In this document: positions 46,001 through 58,660 of the stretch, in pieces | How positions within the stretch are numbered: the first letter of the stretch is position 1 | Layout: each line of letters starts with the position of its first letter | Assembly (NCBI GenBank): GCA_030761205.1 | Contig: JAULJL010000025.1 | Span: 6,887,501-6,951,500 of the forward strand | Direction: 5' to 3' | Source: Fremontodendron californicum | Taxonomy: Eukaryota > Streptophyta > Magnoliopsida > Malvales > Malvaceae | DNA: 64,000 nucleotides | Position numbers and translations under genes: made by a program | The notes under the pieces: model-generated | What the model was told of the DNA's origin: nothing | What the model saw: only the letters and a program-made list of their open reading frames with translations | Database searches by the model: none

Positions 46001-48741
46001 GGAACATGATCAAAATAATCATAGACATGCAAAGAAAATAACAAGAAAAACTAGTAAACAAAGCAAGGAAAGTTAAGCTCCATGGTTGGTACAAAATAGG
46101 CATAGCCTCTTCCCTAACCATAATCACTTGATCTTGTCAAGATCATGAAGCCTTTCCATTTCAAAAAATCAGAAAATAAACCATGCTAATAAACAAAATA
46201 GAGGTGAGCTTCATGGTTGGTAAAAATGGGCATAGCCTCTCCCCTAACCATGGTCACTTGATATGTATCAAGATCATGTAGCCATTTCAATCTCTTTGGC
46301 TTCATTTTTTGTAAAAAATCAGAACCTTAAATACTTAAATAAACCTTCTAAAAATCATTTTTTCACAACAACATGCAAAGAAGAAAAAAGAAAAAAAATC
46401 AAGGCAAACATTCCTTCAAATTCGGCTAAGCACAAACTTTGTAAAAAAAATTGTTTTCAACCATTTTTGATGAAGAAGAAGAGATGAAAACTTAAGTAAA
46501 CATTTTAAAAACTTGATTTCTATGAGAAATGTAGTAGGAAAACAAAGTGGAAAATCAAGAAATCAACATGGAAAACAAGAAGAAAACTACGTTAGAGCTT
46601 GGTAGATATGTCACCTTCAAGCTCTTTTAGAGAACTTTTTCTTCCTTTCTTTCAAAAACCTTTTTTTTACTCAATTAGCTACTAAATTCCAGCCTTCAAC
46701 CTTCTCAAAAAACTGCTCAGCCCTCCATCTCTTAGCCTTGGTCGAATGGCCCCTCAACCATAGGATAGGTTGTGTACTTTTTCTCCTCCAATTTCGGCCC
46801 TTAGATTAGGATCTTTTGATGACACAATAAAAATACCTTCTTGCCAATTGATAGCAGCCGTTAATATGTGTACTCAGCCCTTCGAATAACCTCAGCCCTT
46901 AGATGAAATAAGGATACAATCCCATGCTTTCCCTTGCTTGGCCAAATGAACCTTTACCATTGGATGAGTTGTGCTCATCTTTCTTCTTCCATTCTTGGCC
47001 ATTGGATGAGGATTATTTCATGAAAACATAAAAATGTCATCTTGGCATTTAATCTCAACCCTTAAAATGTGTACTCAACTTTTCTACAAGGCACCTAAGC
47101 CATTGGATGAAGGGGGGACCATTTGCAAGGTACTAGTGGAAGCATTTTGAGCTTGATAGTGACTAAGGAATTAAATTGATCAAGCTTCCTTTTTTTCCTC
47201 TATGCTGGCTGACCAAGGGAGGAATTATCTCAGCAAATCTTTCATCTTTCATATTTTTCTTACTTACAAATTGACCCCTTTCGATTTCTTCGATAAAATG
47301 ACCATTTTGACCCTAGAAACTACATAAATAGCAAACAAACTCCAAATTCAAATTGTCATTTTTCAATAATTCCGTAATAATAAAAAATTGAATTCTAAAA
47401 TTTTTCAAAATTTTCCGAGTCCATTTGAAATTTTTTCAATTTTTTTTCCAAAAATACCCTTTGTGCACCTGAACTTTCACCATTTTTAAATGAGCTCCAA
47501 ATCCAAAATTTTCTTCACAAATCTCTTCAAAATAATTTAAAAGTGTGATATGGAAGTTTTGGTAATTTTTAGAGCTCATTTGCTATTTTTTTTCAGGATT
47601 TATCTGCTTGACTGCATAGTGGGCTCGGGATTTGACCATTTTGCAAACGAGCTCCGAATCCAGATTTTATTTTGCCAATCTCTTCCAAATAATTTAAGAA
47701 TGAGATTTGCAAATTTTTAGAATTTTTGGAACTCATTTACTATTTTTCCAAGATTTATCTCTTTGAATTTCTGCACAGTGGGTCCGGGATTTGGCTATTT
47801 TGCAAACGAACTCCGAATCCAGATTTTCTTTTGCCAATCTCTCTGAAATGATTTAAGAATGAGATCTGCAAATTTTCAGAATTTTTGGAGCTCATTTTTT
47901 CCTAAATTTTCCAGTTTTTCCCTTTTGGCTCCGAAGCCCGGTTTTGCCCAAAACAAGTTCGATTTTTAGATTTTCTTTTCCTGGGCCTTTTTCCTATATT
48001 GAATTAAAGTTCGTTCAAAAATGCTCAATTTTTATAATCAAATTCCCTTCCCTTCCGTTTTGATTTTTCCTCTTTTCTGTATCAGGAATTTCCTCGTTTT
48101 TTCGTTTTTCCTCCAATCGGCTCTTTTCTGGAAATTACTTCGAGCTGAGCCTTAGGCTATCCTTGTTTACTCACTCCTCATGAATTAAGGGCTTTAGCCT
48201 TAACGAATCGGGCCATTTCTGTAATTTTTCCCGAATTCACCAAAATCCACTAAATAAACCCTAATTCTCGGTTTTCTTACAAATTGACTTTTCTTTCAAT
48301 TTTCTTCCAAGTAGCCTCTCCATTACCTGTAGTCAGTGCTTATCTTTCATTTGGAACCTTCAATTCGACCAATTTGTTCGTTTAAACACTTTTCTCCAAA
48401 TTTCCCGAACTAGGGTTTCCTTTCTACTGAATCTCCATAACCCAACTTCCAAACTCCATATCTTTCAATGTAGACCTCGGATTATCAAAATTCTTTCACC
48501 ATTTTTCAATTGAACTTCAAATCTTGATTTTGAAAGTGAGTTGATTTTTTTAGTAGTTGATTTTTTGGGGTTGATTTTTACGGGGTTGACATTTTCATGT
48601 TTGACTTTTTATGCCCGATTTCTTAGACTAAGTCACGGAGTACCACTTGCAGGATAAGAAAAGTCTTTTTACATTCTGAAACATCAATTTAGGAAGAAAA
48701 CATACCTGTTTTAGTGGCCCGGACAAAATTAGGTGTCTACA
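43031..48741 (-). mobile_element. Solo LTR of a Tat-type retrotransposon, 5.7 kb, perfect 5-bp TSD
   Basis: On + it runs from TGTCAATAAG (43031) to ...AGGTGTCTACA (48741), so the minus-strand LTR starts TGTAGACACCTAATTTTGTC and ends in CA. ATATG is present at 43026-43030 and again at 48742-48746. Sequence outside the two sides joins into one continuous copy of the older LTR, which proves the nested insertion. No gag, pol or primer site lies between or beside the ends. LTRs of this length are known in Tat/Ogre elements. The 3' zone carries the shared words agcacctccacaacgcccgt and ggagtcgccaccaatctttt (on +). Confidence 0.85.
47460..47960 (-). repeat. ~157-bp tandem blocks in the younger LTR
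   Basis: Repeats are anchored by gagctccaaatcc (near 47490), gagctccgaatccagatttt (near 47648) and gaactccgaatccagatttt (near 47807). Each is followed by ccaatctcttc, aagaatgagat and ttttggagctcattt. The period is about 157-159 bp, with three to four copies. Equivalent blocks occur in the other two LTRs. Confidence 0.7.
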
Positions 48742-49441
48742 ATATGAAACATAAAATAATATTATCATGAAATATGCATGTGAATAATAAAAATAATGCA
48801 TGAATAATTTACCTAAAATATATGACAAAATAACTTATGACTAAGCAAAAAGCATAGGATAGCATAAAATATTCACAACCATATAACAATCAATATAACA
48901 TCATGAAATATAAATCAAAACAATAACATCATTATAGAAATATTCCTAGCAAAAGTTATATATCATAGAATATGCATGAACATGGAAAATGCAATGCATG
49001 AAAGTGTATTTTTTCCTTTGAATAAGGACATCCGTATACCTATAAAGATATCTGACTACCTTAAGAAAAGACTCAAATTAGATTTTTCTAAATCAAAAAA
49101 TACTTTGTGATTGGATTGAAAACAATTTTGAAAATTTTGGATGAAAATGGCACTAAGGCTGAAATTCCCTTTAAAAAAGGCTCTATTTTCCTAACTTTGA
49201 AAACCCCCACCCTTGACCTGACCTTTATAAAATCATTTTTTAGGATTAAAATGACTTAGAAATCAACCTAAGACCGTAGCTATTGTTCTATATCAGCCCC
49301 CTCTTAATGTCTTAGCCAAAACAGAAAATTATTTTCTCCTTGAAAACAAATCTGACTTTTCTGACCAGTTTTAAAACGTGATTGTTTTACCTATTTTAAA
49401 ATTTTCAAAAAAATCTGAAAAAATTATGGGAGACTCATAAC

Positions 49442-49688
49442 TAGACCTGCTCACGGGCCGGGCCTGGGCAGGATATTTTGTGTTCCGGGCCGGCCCGGAA
49501 TAGTGATTTTTATTATAATAATATTATTTTATTTAAAAAAATAAAAAAAAATAAAAAAAAAAATTATTTTTTTATTCCAATGAACAGTGTTTCGGGCCTA
49601 AACGGGCGGGCCGGGCCGACCCAGGGCCGGGCTTGGGCAGAGAAAATAAAAGAAAACCGGGCCGCGGCCCAGCCCATGAGCAGCTCTA
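49442..49688. mobile_element. GC-rich hAT MITE, 247 bp, perfect 8-bp TSD
   Basis: TAGACCTGCTCACGGGCCGG (left) pairs with TAGAGCTGCTCATGGGCTGG (right, inverted). CTCATAAC lies on both sides (49434-49441 and 49689-49696). Both arms consist of GGGCCGGGCC-type repeats around an A/T-rich centre. An 8-bp TSD and TAGxxxTG ends identify the hAT superfamily. It is inserted in the older LTR; the younger LTR lacks it at the equivalent place. Confidence 0.85.
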
Positions 49689-51669
49689 CTCATAACATGT
49701 CGAAATCTATGGGAAAAAATTGGCTTAATTTTTACACTAAGGATGACCTACCAGAAAATTCATGAAAGTCAAAACACTGGGTGAAAAACTGTTTAGCAAA
49801 AAAAACATTTTTAAACCTTTGAAAAAAACACTCAAAATCAGAATAAAAATATTGGGGACTCCTCTAAGGTCCTACAAATAGTAGTAAAAATTTATAAAAA
49901 TTTGGACAAGGATTGCCTAATGAAAAAAAATCATAAAGGTAGCAAAATCCAACTTGACAACATCTTAATTTTCACAAGCATGCTCATGAGAGCTTGGCTT
50001 TGAGCCATTGATTGGCTTAAGTCAAAAATCAAGTGGGATGATATGAAATGCATGAACAAACAGCAAGTTAAATGCATGAAATGCATGACCTAATGCCTAA
50101 ATGACATAGAAAATGCATGGCATAAAAGATGACCTAATGCCTACATAGAAATTGTGCATGGCAATAAATGCATCCCTAGACCTAATATGCATGGCAATAC
50201 AATGATGTCCTAGACCTAATGGACATGCAACCATGCATGGACATACAAAATGACCTAAGACTTACTAAGCATGAAAATATGCATGGCATACAAAGAATGA
50301 CCTAATGCCTAAAATATCATGAGAAGATGCATGATAATATAACATAACCTAATACCTAATATGAACATGAAACATGCATGGAAGTAACATGAACATATAA
50401 TGACTAAATGAACATAATGATAATGCATGAACATGGCACAACAAATACACAATAACATGGCATAATGGTGCAAAGCATGAACGAAAGCATGGTAGCCAAA
50501 TAAACATGATCAAATGCAAACACACAAAGGCAAAGAACATGAGGGAAACCGAATGGTCACAAAGAAAATATGTGAAATCCTAGCAAGGCAATAACACAAA
50601 CATATGGCATGGCAAATATGCAAGACATAAATGAAAACATGTTAGACAAATAACCATGGTGAAAATGCAAAGATATAGCTAGACAAATACACAAACACAT
50701 GGTATGGAAATAACACAAAGCATGAACACCTTGATATAGTAAAAACAGAAAATTAAAGTTAGTAAATAAAGCAAGTAGACATGAAAATAAATGATAAAAA
50801 CAGCAAAATAAGAACAAGTAAAGAAAGTTAGAAATAAACTCCATATCTTGATTATTTTAGAAAGCTAAAACATCAAAACAAGCTTACATACCACAACCAA
50901 CATAGGAATAAAATCAAACACAAAACAATCACTCCAAGGGGAATACTATTCGACAACTTCAAAAAAGATAGTAAAAAATTTTGTTTTTTATTATTTTTAG
51001 GAGCCTTCAAAGGGAGTTTTAAAAACCTTTATTTCATAACAAAATAACAAGAAATCATATGGAAAACAAGCTAAATCAGCATAGAAAAAAGAAAAAAAGA
51101 AAAATGCAAGAGTTAGGTGCCAAAAGGCTACATTTCAAAGCTATCTTTCAAGCTTCTCTTCTAAATTTTTCTTTGATTTTATACACTTAGCTATTGCTCC
51201 AACATGAATAATCTTCAGCGAAAAGAACCCCTAAAAAAATGAAAACTCCCCCTCTAAATAGGGGTAGCCGAATGGTCCCTATGTCCTCACAATGTTGTCA
51301 TATTTTTTCCTAGCTAGGTTAATCCAAAGGCCACTAATCAAAGATGCTAAAAATGTGAAATTACCACCATTAGATGAAGTGATCATCTCCTAACTAATAC
51401 ATCTGGTCTAAAATATTTAACCATAATGTTGACATCTTTCCTCTTCATTCATTTGACCATGTGGCAAAATCACAAAGGCTCAATCAAAAAAATAACCACC
51501 TTACTATCCACTTTTTGGCCTTTGGATAAAAGAACTCAGAAAAAATTCCTCTCTTCATGGGCTGGACGAATGGCCCTTCAAATTCCAGCCACTTCTCTAT
51601 TTTTTTAAATTGCAAAAAAGGACCTCTACGGTTTCTTCGGTAAAATTGCACTTTAGCCTCCCAAACTTG

Positions 51670-52330
51670 ATTAAATTGCAAACGGACTCCAAATAAGGAT
51701 TTTCTTTTTCCAATACTTCCTAAATAATATAAAATTGAGTTCTGGAAGTTTTAGTGATTTTTCGAGCCCATTTGCTATTTTTCTCGGATTTATCTTCTAG
51801 AGTTTCAACTTAGTGCACCCAAACTTTTGCCATTCTTCTAATGAGGTCCGATTCTGGATTTTTCTTCGCAAATCTCTTCCAAATAGTATACAATTGAGAT
51901 TTTGAAGTTTTCATAATTTTTCGAGCTCATTTTCTATTTTTCCCGGATTTATCTTCTGGAATTTCATCTTAGAGGGCCCGAACTTTTTCCATTTTTAAAA
52001 CGTGCTCCGATTCTGGATTTTTCTTCACCAATCTCTTCCAAATAATATAATATTGAGATCTAGAAGTTTTGGTAATTTTCCGAGCTCATTTGCTATTTTT
52101 CCCGGATTTATCTTCTGAATTTTCAACTTAGTGGGCTCAAATTTTGCCATTTTTCAAATGAGCTCCGATTTTTGGATTTTTCTTTGCCAATCTCTTTAAA
52201 ATAATATAAAATTGAGATCTGGAAGTTTTCATAATTTTTCGAGCTCATTTGCTATTTTTCCCGGATTTTCCAAAATTACCCTTTAACCTCCGAAGCCTTG
52301 GTTTTACTCAAAACACGTCCGATTTCCAGA
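51670..52330 (-). repeat. ~157-bp tandem blocks in the older LTR
   Basis: Four to five imperfect units are anchored by (a/g)g(c/t)tccgattctggattttt near 51687, 51843, 52003, 52160 and 52315. Each contains gcatctttccaaataatata-like, tttttcgagctcatttgcta and tttttcccggatttatcttc words. Confidence 0.7.
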
Positions 52331-53062
52331 TTTTCTTTTTCTATTCCTTTGTTATATATTGAATTGAAGTTGGTCAAAAACGCCCAGTTTTTACGATCAA
52401 ATTCCCTTTCGATTTGATTTTTCCTTTTTCCAATATCGGGAATTTCCTAGTTTTTTCGTTTTTCCTCCAATCGGCTATTTTCTCGAAATTACTTCAAACC
52501 GAGCCTTGGGCTATCCTTGTTTACTCACTTCTCATCAATTAGGGGCTTTAATCTTACCGAATCGGGCCATTTCTGTAGTTTACCCCAATTTTGCCAAAAT
52601 TCACCAAAAACCCAAATTTTCAGTTTTTCTTCCGAATTGACTCTTTCTTTGGTTTTGCTTCCAATTGGCCTTTACAATACCCGTAGTCATTGATTATATT
52701 CCATTCAGAATCTCCAATTTCGACCAATTTGATTGTTTAAGCACTTTTCTCCAAATTTACGGAATTAGGGTTTCCTTTCTACTCAATCTCCATAACCCAT
52801 CTTCTAAACTCCATATCTTTCATTGTAGACCTCGGATTATCAAAATTCTTTCACCATTATTCAATTAAACTTTGGATCTTGATATTGAATGAGGGTTAAG
52901 TTTTTAGTGGTTGATTTTTTGGGCTTGACTTTTTTCATATTGACTTTTCGTGCTTGACCTCTTAAACAAAGTCTTGGAGTACCACCTGCAAGATGAGAAG
53001 CGACTTTCTGCATTCTAAAACATTACCTGTTTTAGGGGTCCGAAAAAAATTAGATGTCTACA

Positions 53063-53389
53063 GTAATGTTGAGCAGAAATTGCCGATTCTTGAACAAATA
53101 TGGAGAAAAAGAAAGTGCAATTGTTGTGGCTCTCCTAGAAACTACTTTCGCAAATGCTCTTCCTTAGAATGCTTAATGCTTCTGCCAACTGGGCATTATG
53201 CTAAATTGATTTTTCTTATTTCAGCTAACTAATTTCACCTAAGTACTTTCTATGCTTCACGTAATTTTCTGGTTTCTACACCCGTTTTCTTGGGCATATG
53301 AAACATTTGTTCAGATTTGCAAATTTTCAAGTCTATTATCTTTTATGTTGTTATAACGTTTCAAATCTTAAGATCTAATCATTAGACAC
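53063..53389. other. Short unassigned segment between LTRs
   Basis: This is the host or older sequence right of the older LTR. One frame starting at 53066 reads MLSRNCRFLNKYGEKESAIV and on to a stop at 53164-53166, with coding-like composition, but I do not recognise it. The left flank of the LTR nest (before 42073) does not obviously continue this frame. Confidence 0.3.
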
Positions 53390-53647
53390 AAATAAGAGTC
53401 GATACTAATTTTTTATTAGGTGTGATTAGTCGTCTACATGAATCTATCATTTTTAAAGTAATCCTAAGCTTAACAGAATAAGTTTTGATCTATAAAGTTT
53501 GACTACTTGTGGGAAAGGATTAGCACCCTACAATGTCTACCCTTATATATTATCTCAAAAGTCTTATTTAAAAGGTCTTTTTTTATTCAATTTTATTTTA
53601 TTGTTATGTAAATATTTAAATATTGAAAAATATTAAGAATCATTTTC

Positions 53648-55495
53648 TGTGACACCCTGTTCGAATAATCTACCTAAAATTCGGTAGAGTTTTCTTTCTA
53701 TCTTAACTATAACCATCCTACAAATGACATTCAGTTTACATCCTCAGCAAGCAATATTTCTCAATACAATTTATCACATTTATACATGTATATTCAAATA
53801 TTATCCATGATCAATCTATATTCAAGTCAATACATATTGATTCATTATCTTATAACTTCAAATATATACAATTTATCTGAAAGTAAACCTATCTCAAAAA
53901 GGTTTACTAGATAAAAGACATCAAAAGAAGAAGACTTCTAGAGAGATTTAAGTACGATGCCCACCACGTCAAAACACTATTAGAAGCGGAGAGTGGAGGA
54001 AGGCAGCAATCTTGACACCTAACTAGACCCTGAAAATGAGAAACATGAAAATGAGATATATGAATATCTCAGTGAGTAGACAACTTTTAAAACATTTGAA
54101 AACTATGACGATAATTTTTAAAACATAATAAACGTTTCCAAAATAAATAATAGTAAAACTATAATGAATAATTCGAAGGTATAGCGAAGTTTCCAAATGT
54201 ATAACAGTATTATAATAACAAATCAATAAATAAAATTTGTAGATTAAACCAAGTTTCGTATAATTGGGCTCCAACTTACTATCATGCATAAGATTTATCC
54301 ATACATCCATGTAAAAACCAGGTAATATCCATGTAGGCATACTAGTACCCGGCTCCGGAGGCCAATATCACCATAAGACGTGTATGTCAAAATCTATGTA
54401 TAATCATATTTTATAAATCATCCAACTTGCTCGATATAATATTTCTTGAAAAACACGCACATTAATAACAAAATCTATTCATATGTTTATATATCGCATA
54501 TGTCTTTAATACGTAAAATAAATAGCATGCTAAATAAATTATAATTATAATTAAAGAAACTCCAGATAACTATAGTTATAGTCTACTCATAGTCCTTGAT
54601 ATGATCTCCCTATACGCCTCGGCCTGTAACCTCGGGATCCTCGAGTGACGTTGGATCTACGTGGCCTAGAGATTAACAATAATTGGTATTTATAAATACT
54701 CATAGCATTATGCAATTATGAATGCAACTTAAGTTCCATTAATCTACCTTAAAGTCAATACTAATTTCTCATACTCAAAACAACATATCCTTAATTTTTA
54801 ATATCATTTCCATATTTTTAACCGCTTATCGGTTTTGGGTGATTTAAAAACAAAAATTCCCGTATTGAATTCTAGTTTCTAGGAAAAATATCAAAAAAAA
54901 AAATACAAACCCAACTGTGCCGAACCAAAAAAAAAAATAGAACAGAAGGCATGCTCAATTCCCCTGTTTTGATTTTTCTTCCCATTTTCTTGTTCATGCT
55001 TTCAAATCCTTTTAATTCTTACTAAAGGAAAGTAAAACTCATGCTTAATAGATGAAATTTCAGACTTTAACATGTTCATGGAGTTAAAATCTTAGCATAT
55101 TCATGTAGAAAATCTAGAGAAAAGGAAATATTAATCAAGAAACTAACCTTGGATGTGATTATTGATGAAATTTTGGTGGAAAATGCTTGAAGAAAATTTT
55201 GAGAGAATGAGAAGAAGAGAGGCCGGCTGCTACTTGAGGAAGAAAATGCAAAAAAATCTAGAGTTTTCAAGAGATAAAATGAACTTAAAAGATATCTTTC
55301 AATTTTTGGTATAATTGCACATTGGTCCCTCAACTTTTCATAACTAACCATTAAGCCCTTAAACTTTTAATTTGTTCAATTTGATCCTTCCTTCTTTTAT
55401 TTCCTTCACTTATAACTTCTTACCAATTTCCAAGTTTGCCCTTAAAATTTTTTGGGTTTGACTTTGCACGATCGTACGTAACCTCGGTTGTTATA
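53648..55495 (-). mobile_element. 1.85-kb LTR (probably solo) of a Ty3/gypsy element with 5-bp TSD
   Basis: On + it begins TGTGACACCCTGTTCG and ends acctcggttgttata; TTTTC lies on both sides (53643-53647 and 55496-55500). The minus orientation is suggested because that strand starts (TA)TAACAACCGAGGTTACG, close to the TGTAACACCC starts of plant chromovirus-like LTRs, with the first CA/TG apparently mutated. On the minus strand a leader with CTTCTTCTCATTCTCTC and a GT donor near 55147 follow. No coding region lies inside, and no primer site or gag lies beside it. Confidence 0.55.
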
Positions 55496-55601
55496 TTTTC
55501 ACCGTTCAGGAGTAATTTTAAAAATCCATCTCACCTCAAGAGTTTTCAATGAAAACCTTTCGTTCTTATGAAGAGTCTTCGTTGTTGGATTTATTTTAAT
55601 A

Positions 55602-55757
55602 TTTTATAAGGAGAATATTAATGAGTTCAGAATCTAAATTTTAATTTTTAATCATTTTATTTTTATAAATTATTTAATGTTTTATGAGGAGAATATTTAT
55701 GAGTTCAGAATCAAAATTTTAATTTGTAATCATTTTATTTTTATAAATTATTGTTAC
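55602..55757. repeat. Two-copy 78-bp direct repeat
   Basis: ttttataaggagaatatta at 55602 and ttttatgaggagaatattta at 55680 are each followed by the same ~60 bp (gagttcagaatc, aaattttaattt, atcattttatttttataaat). It is a simple tandem duplication in the third LTR. Confidence 0.75.
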
Positions 55758-57839
55758 TCAACTTAAGAATAAATTTTGATCATTGATATCGAAATTTTTC
55801 CTTAAACTCTTCATCATACTGGCGAAATTTAGGAGAATCTTTCTCACATAGAAATTTTTTATGATCGATCATTTGCGATCCCCTTAGAATTTCATCATCG
55901 AAAATATTTTGAATTTATTTTTATAATTTAATTAAGATTAAATATTCTACAAAGATCGATTTTTAAAAAATAATTATCAATCTTTTGATTTTGAAATTCT
56001 TTTTTAAACCTTCCATCAATATGGTAAGACTTAGAAAAGTTTTCTCACCTTAAAATTTCTAAATATACCACCCATCTATGATTTTTTTAAAATGTCATCA
56101 TCGAAAATATTTTCAACTTATTATATTATCAAGACTGTTATACACATATCAACTTTTATTAAAATTTATTAATAATAAGTATCATTTTTTTTATATTGAA
56201 ATTCTTTTCTAAATCTTTCATCAATCTTGCATATCATGAACACAAAATGTTAAATGACATATCTACATGACCTAAGATGCATGACATAGATATATGATCT
56301 AAGATACATGACATAACTAAACATTATGCAAGGCATGACCTAGACCTAAAATGCATGGGAAGGCCGAATGTGATGCAAAATATGTCATGAACACAAAATG
56401 CTAAATGATATAGCTACATGACCTAAAATGCATGGCTTAACCAAATGTGATGCAAGGCATGGCATTAACACAAAATGCATAAGGTGGTCGAATGTGTAGA
56501 GAACTTACCACAACATGAAAATGATGCAAAAACTAATATAGCATGAAAATGGTGCAAAGAAGATGACAAAAGATGCATAGACATGCATGGAAGTAATAAA
56601 GAAAACAAGTAAACAAAGAACAAGGAAAGTGAGCTCCATGGTTGGTACAAATGTGTATTTAAACCAACTCAAAATCACTTGATTTTATCAAGATCATGAA
56701 GCCTTTCCAACTCAAAATCAGTAAATAAACCAAGCTAACTAAAAAAAATGGAGGTGAGCTCCATAGTTGGTACAATGGGCATAGCCCTCCCCTAACCATG
56801 GTCACTTGATTTTATCAAGATCATGAAGCCTTTCAACCTCTTTTGTTTCATTTATTTGTTAAAAAAATAACATAAAAGAAATATAAACCTTCAACAATCA
56901 TGTTTCCCACATCAAACATGCAAAACAAAAAATCAAGGCAAACAAGCAAGCGTGGTTTGGCCATGATAAAAAATTTATAAAGATTGTTCTCTTATTCTTT
57001 TTTATTTTTTATTTTTTATGAAAATGAAAAGATGAAAGCTTAAAACTTTCCAAAAATTTTATTTTCACATGAAAAGAGGTAGAAATCATATGGAAAACAA
57101 AGAACAAAGCATGAAAATGAAGAAAAAACAATGCAAGAGCAAGATAGGAATGGCTACCTTACTAGCTTTCTTAGACAACTCTCTCTTTCTTTCTTTCAAA
57201 AACCTTTTTCTTCCCAAATTAGCTATTGACTTCTCTCTTCAAATGACCAGCCCACTTAAGGAAAAAAAAAACATTCCCCCTCTCTTTCTCCCTTGACCGG
57301 TTGGCCTCTCCACCATAGGATGAAATGTGCTCATTTTTCACCAACAATCTAGGCCATTGGATTAGGATATTTTTATGACAATAAAAATGTCATTTTGTCA
57401 TTTGATCTTGGCCCTTGAAAGGTGTACTCATCCTTTACAAAGCACCTAGGCATTGGATGAAACAAAGACCATTCCTTCATGCTCTTCCTTGGCTGAACCC
57501 CTCTCCTCACCATTGGATGAATTGTGCTCATCCTTTCTTCAATAATCTTGGCCATTGGATGAGGATATTTTTATGACAATAAAAATGTCATCTTGCAATT
57601 TGATCTTGGCCATTGAAGGGTGTACTCATCTTTTCTACAAAGCACCTAGGCCATTGGATGAGGGATGACCACTTGGAAGGCAATAAAAATGGCATATTAA
57701 ATTGATCAAATCTCCACCCTTTCTCCTATGCTGGCCGGCCAAGGGCTGGAATATTCCATAATTTCCTTTATTTTCTCGTCTTTTAATTTTGCAAAATTGG
57801 CCCATTTTCGGTTCGATAGGTAAAATTACCTTTTACCCC

Positions 57840-58660
57840 CCAAAATTAATTTAATTGCAAATGGACCCCAATTTCATATTTGTCTTTTCCAACTCATCCC
57901 ATCCATTATAAAACTTGGTTCTGGAGGTTTTCACATTTTTTCGAGCTTATTTTCTATTTTTCCCAGATTTTTCTCTAAAATTTCAGTTTAGTGCCTCCCA
58001 AATGTAGCCTTTTCCAAATGAGCTCTGATTCTGGATTTTTCTTCATCGATCTCCTCCAAAAATTATAAAACTCAGATCTAAAAGTTTTTATAATTTTTCG
58101 AGCTTGTTTTCTATTTTTCCCAGAATTATCTTTTCGAATTTTGAGTTAGTGCACCCGAACTTTGCCATTTTTCAAATGAGCTCTGATTCCATATTTTTCT
58201 TCACCAATCTCTTCCAAAAATTATAAAACTCAGATATGAAAGTTTTTATAATTTTCGAAGATCGTTTGCTATTTTTCCCAGAATTATCTTTTGGAATTTC
58301 GGGTTAGTGCACTTGAACTTTGCCATTTTTCAAATGAGCTCCGATTCTGGATTTTTCTTCATCAATCTCTTCCAAAAATTATAAAATTGAGAACTATAAG
58401 TTTTCATAATTTTCTGAGCTCGTTTGCTATTTTTCCCGGAATTATCTTTTGGAATTCGGGTTAGCTCACCCGAACTTTGCCATTTTTCAAATGAGCTCCA
58501 ATTCCGATTTTTTCTTCACCGATCTCTTCCAAAAATTATAAAACTCAGAACTGAAAGTTTTCATAATTTTTCGAGCTCGTTTGCTATTTTTCCTGGAATT
58601 ATCGATGGGATTTTTTGAGATTGCCCTTCAACCTACGAAACCTCGATTTTACTCAAAACG
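57840..58660 (-). repeat. ~157-bp tandem blocks in the third LTR
   Basis: Five units are anchored near 57858, 58020, 58177, 58335 and 58493 by gagctccgattctggatttt-like words. They are followed by cttcaccaatctcttccaaa, attataaaactcagatctga, ttttcgagctcgtttgctat and ttttcccggaattatctttt. This is the best-preserved array of the three; spacing is 157-162 bp. Confidence 0.8.

Larger units (their letters stand above)
42073..53062 (-). mobile_element. Older Tat-type LTR, split by a nested solo LTR
   Basis: On the minus strand the LTR begins at 53062 with TGTAGACATCTAATTTTTTTC (a drifted form of the TGTAGACACCTAATTTTGTC start seen in two other copies) and ends near 42073 (tgtcgcaact on +). It is made of 42073-43030 and 48742-53062, about 5.3 kb when joined. 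The flanks are gtagt (42068-42072) and gtaat (53063-53067), a possible 5-bp TSD with one change. No internal coding region or primer site adjoins, so it behaves as a solo LTR. It contains a hAT MITE, low-complexity ATGCATG-rich DNA and ~157-bp tandem blocks. Confidence 0.6.

Noticed and set aside
44000..46044. Minus-strand Tyr/Phe/His-rich frames in the long LTR (also 50349-50844 and 56465-56650)
   Set aside because: They follow from the ATGCATG/ATGACAT low-complexity repeats; no domains, not collinear between LTR copies.
55076..55351. 91-residue minus-strand frame in the 1.85-kb LTR
   Set aside because: Ser/Phe-rich leader-like sequence next to a splice donor; typical untranslated LTR leader rather than a protein.
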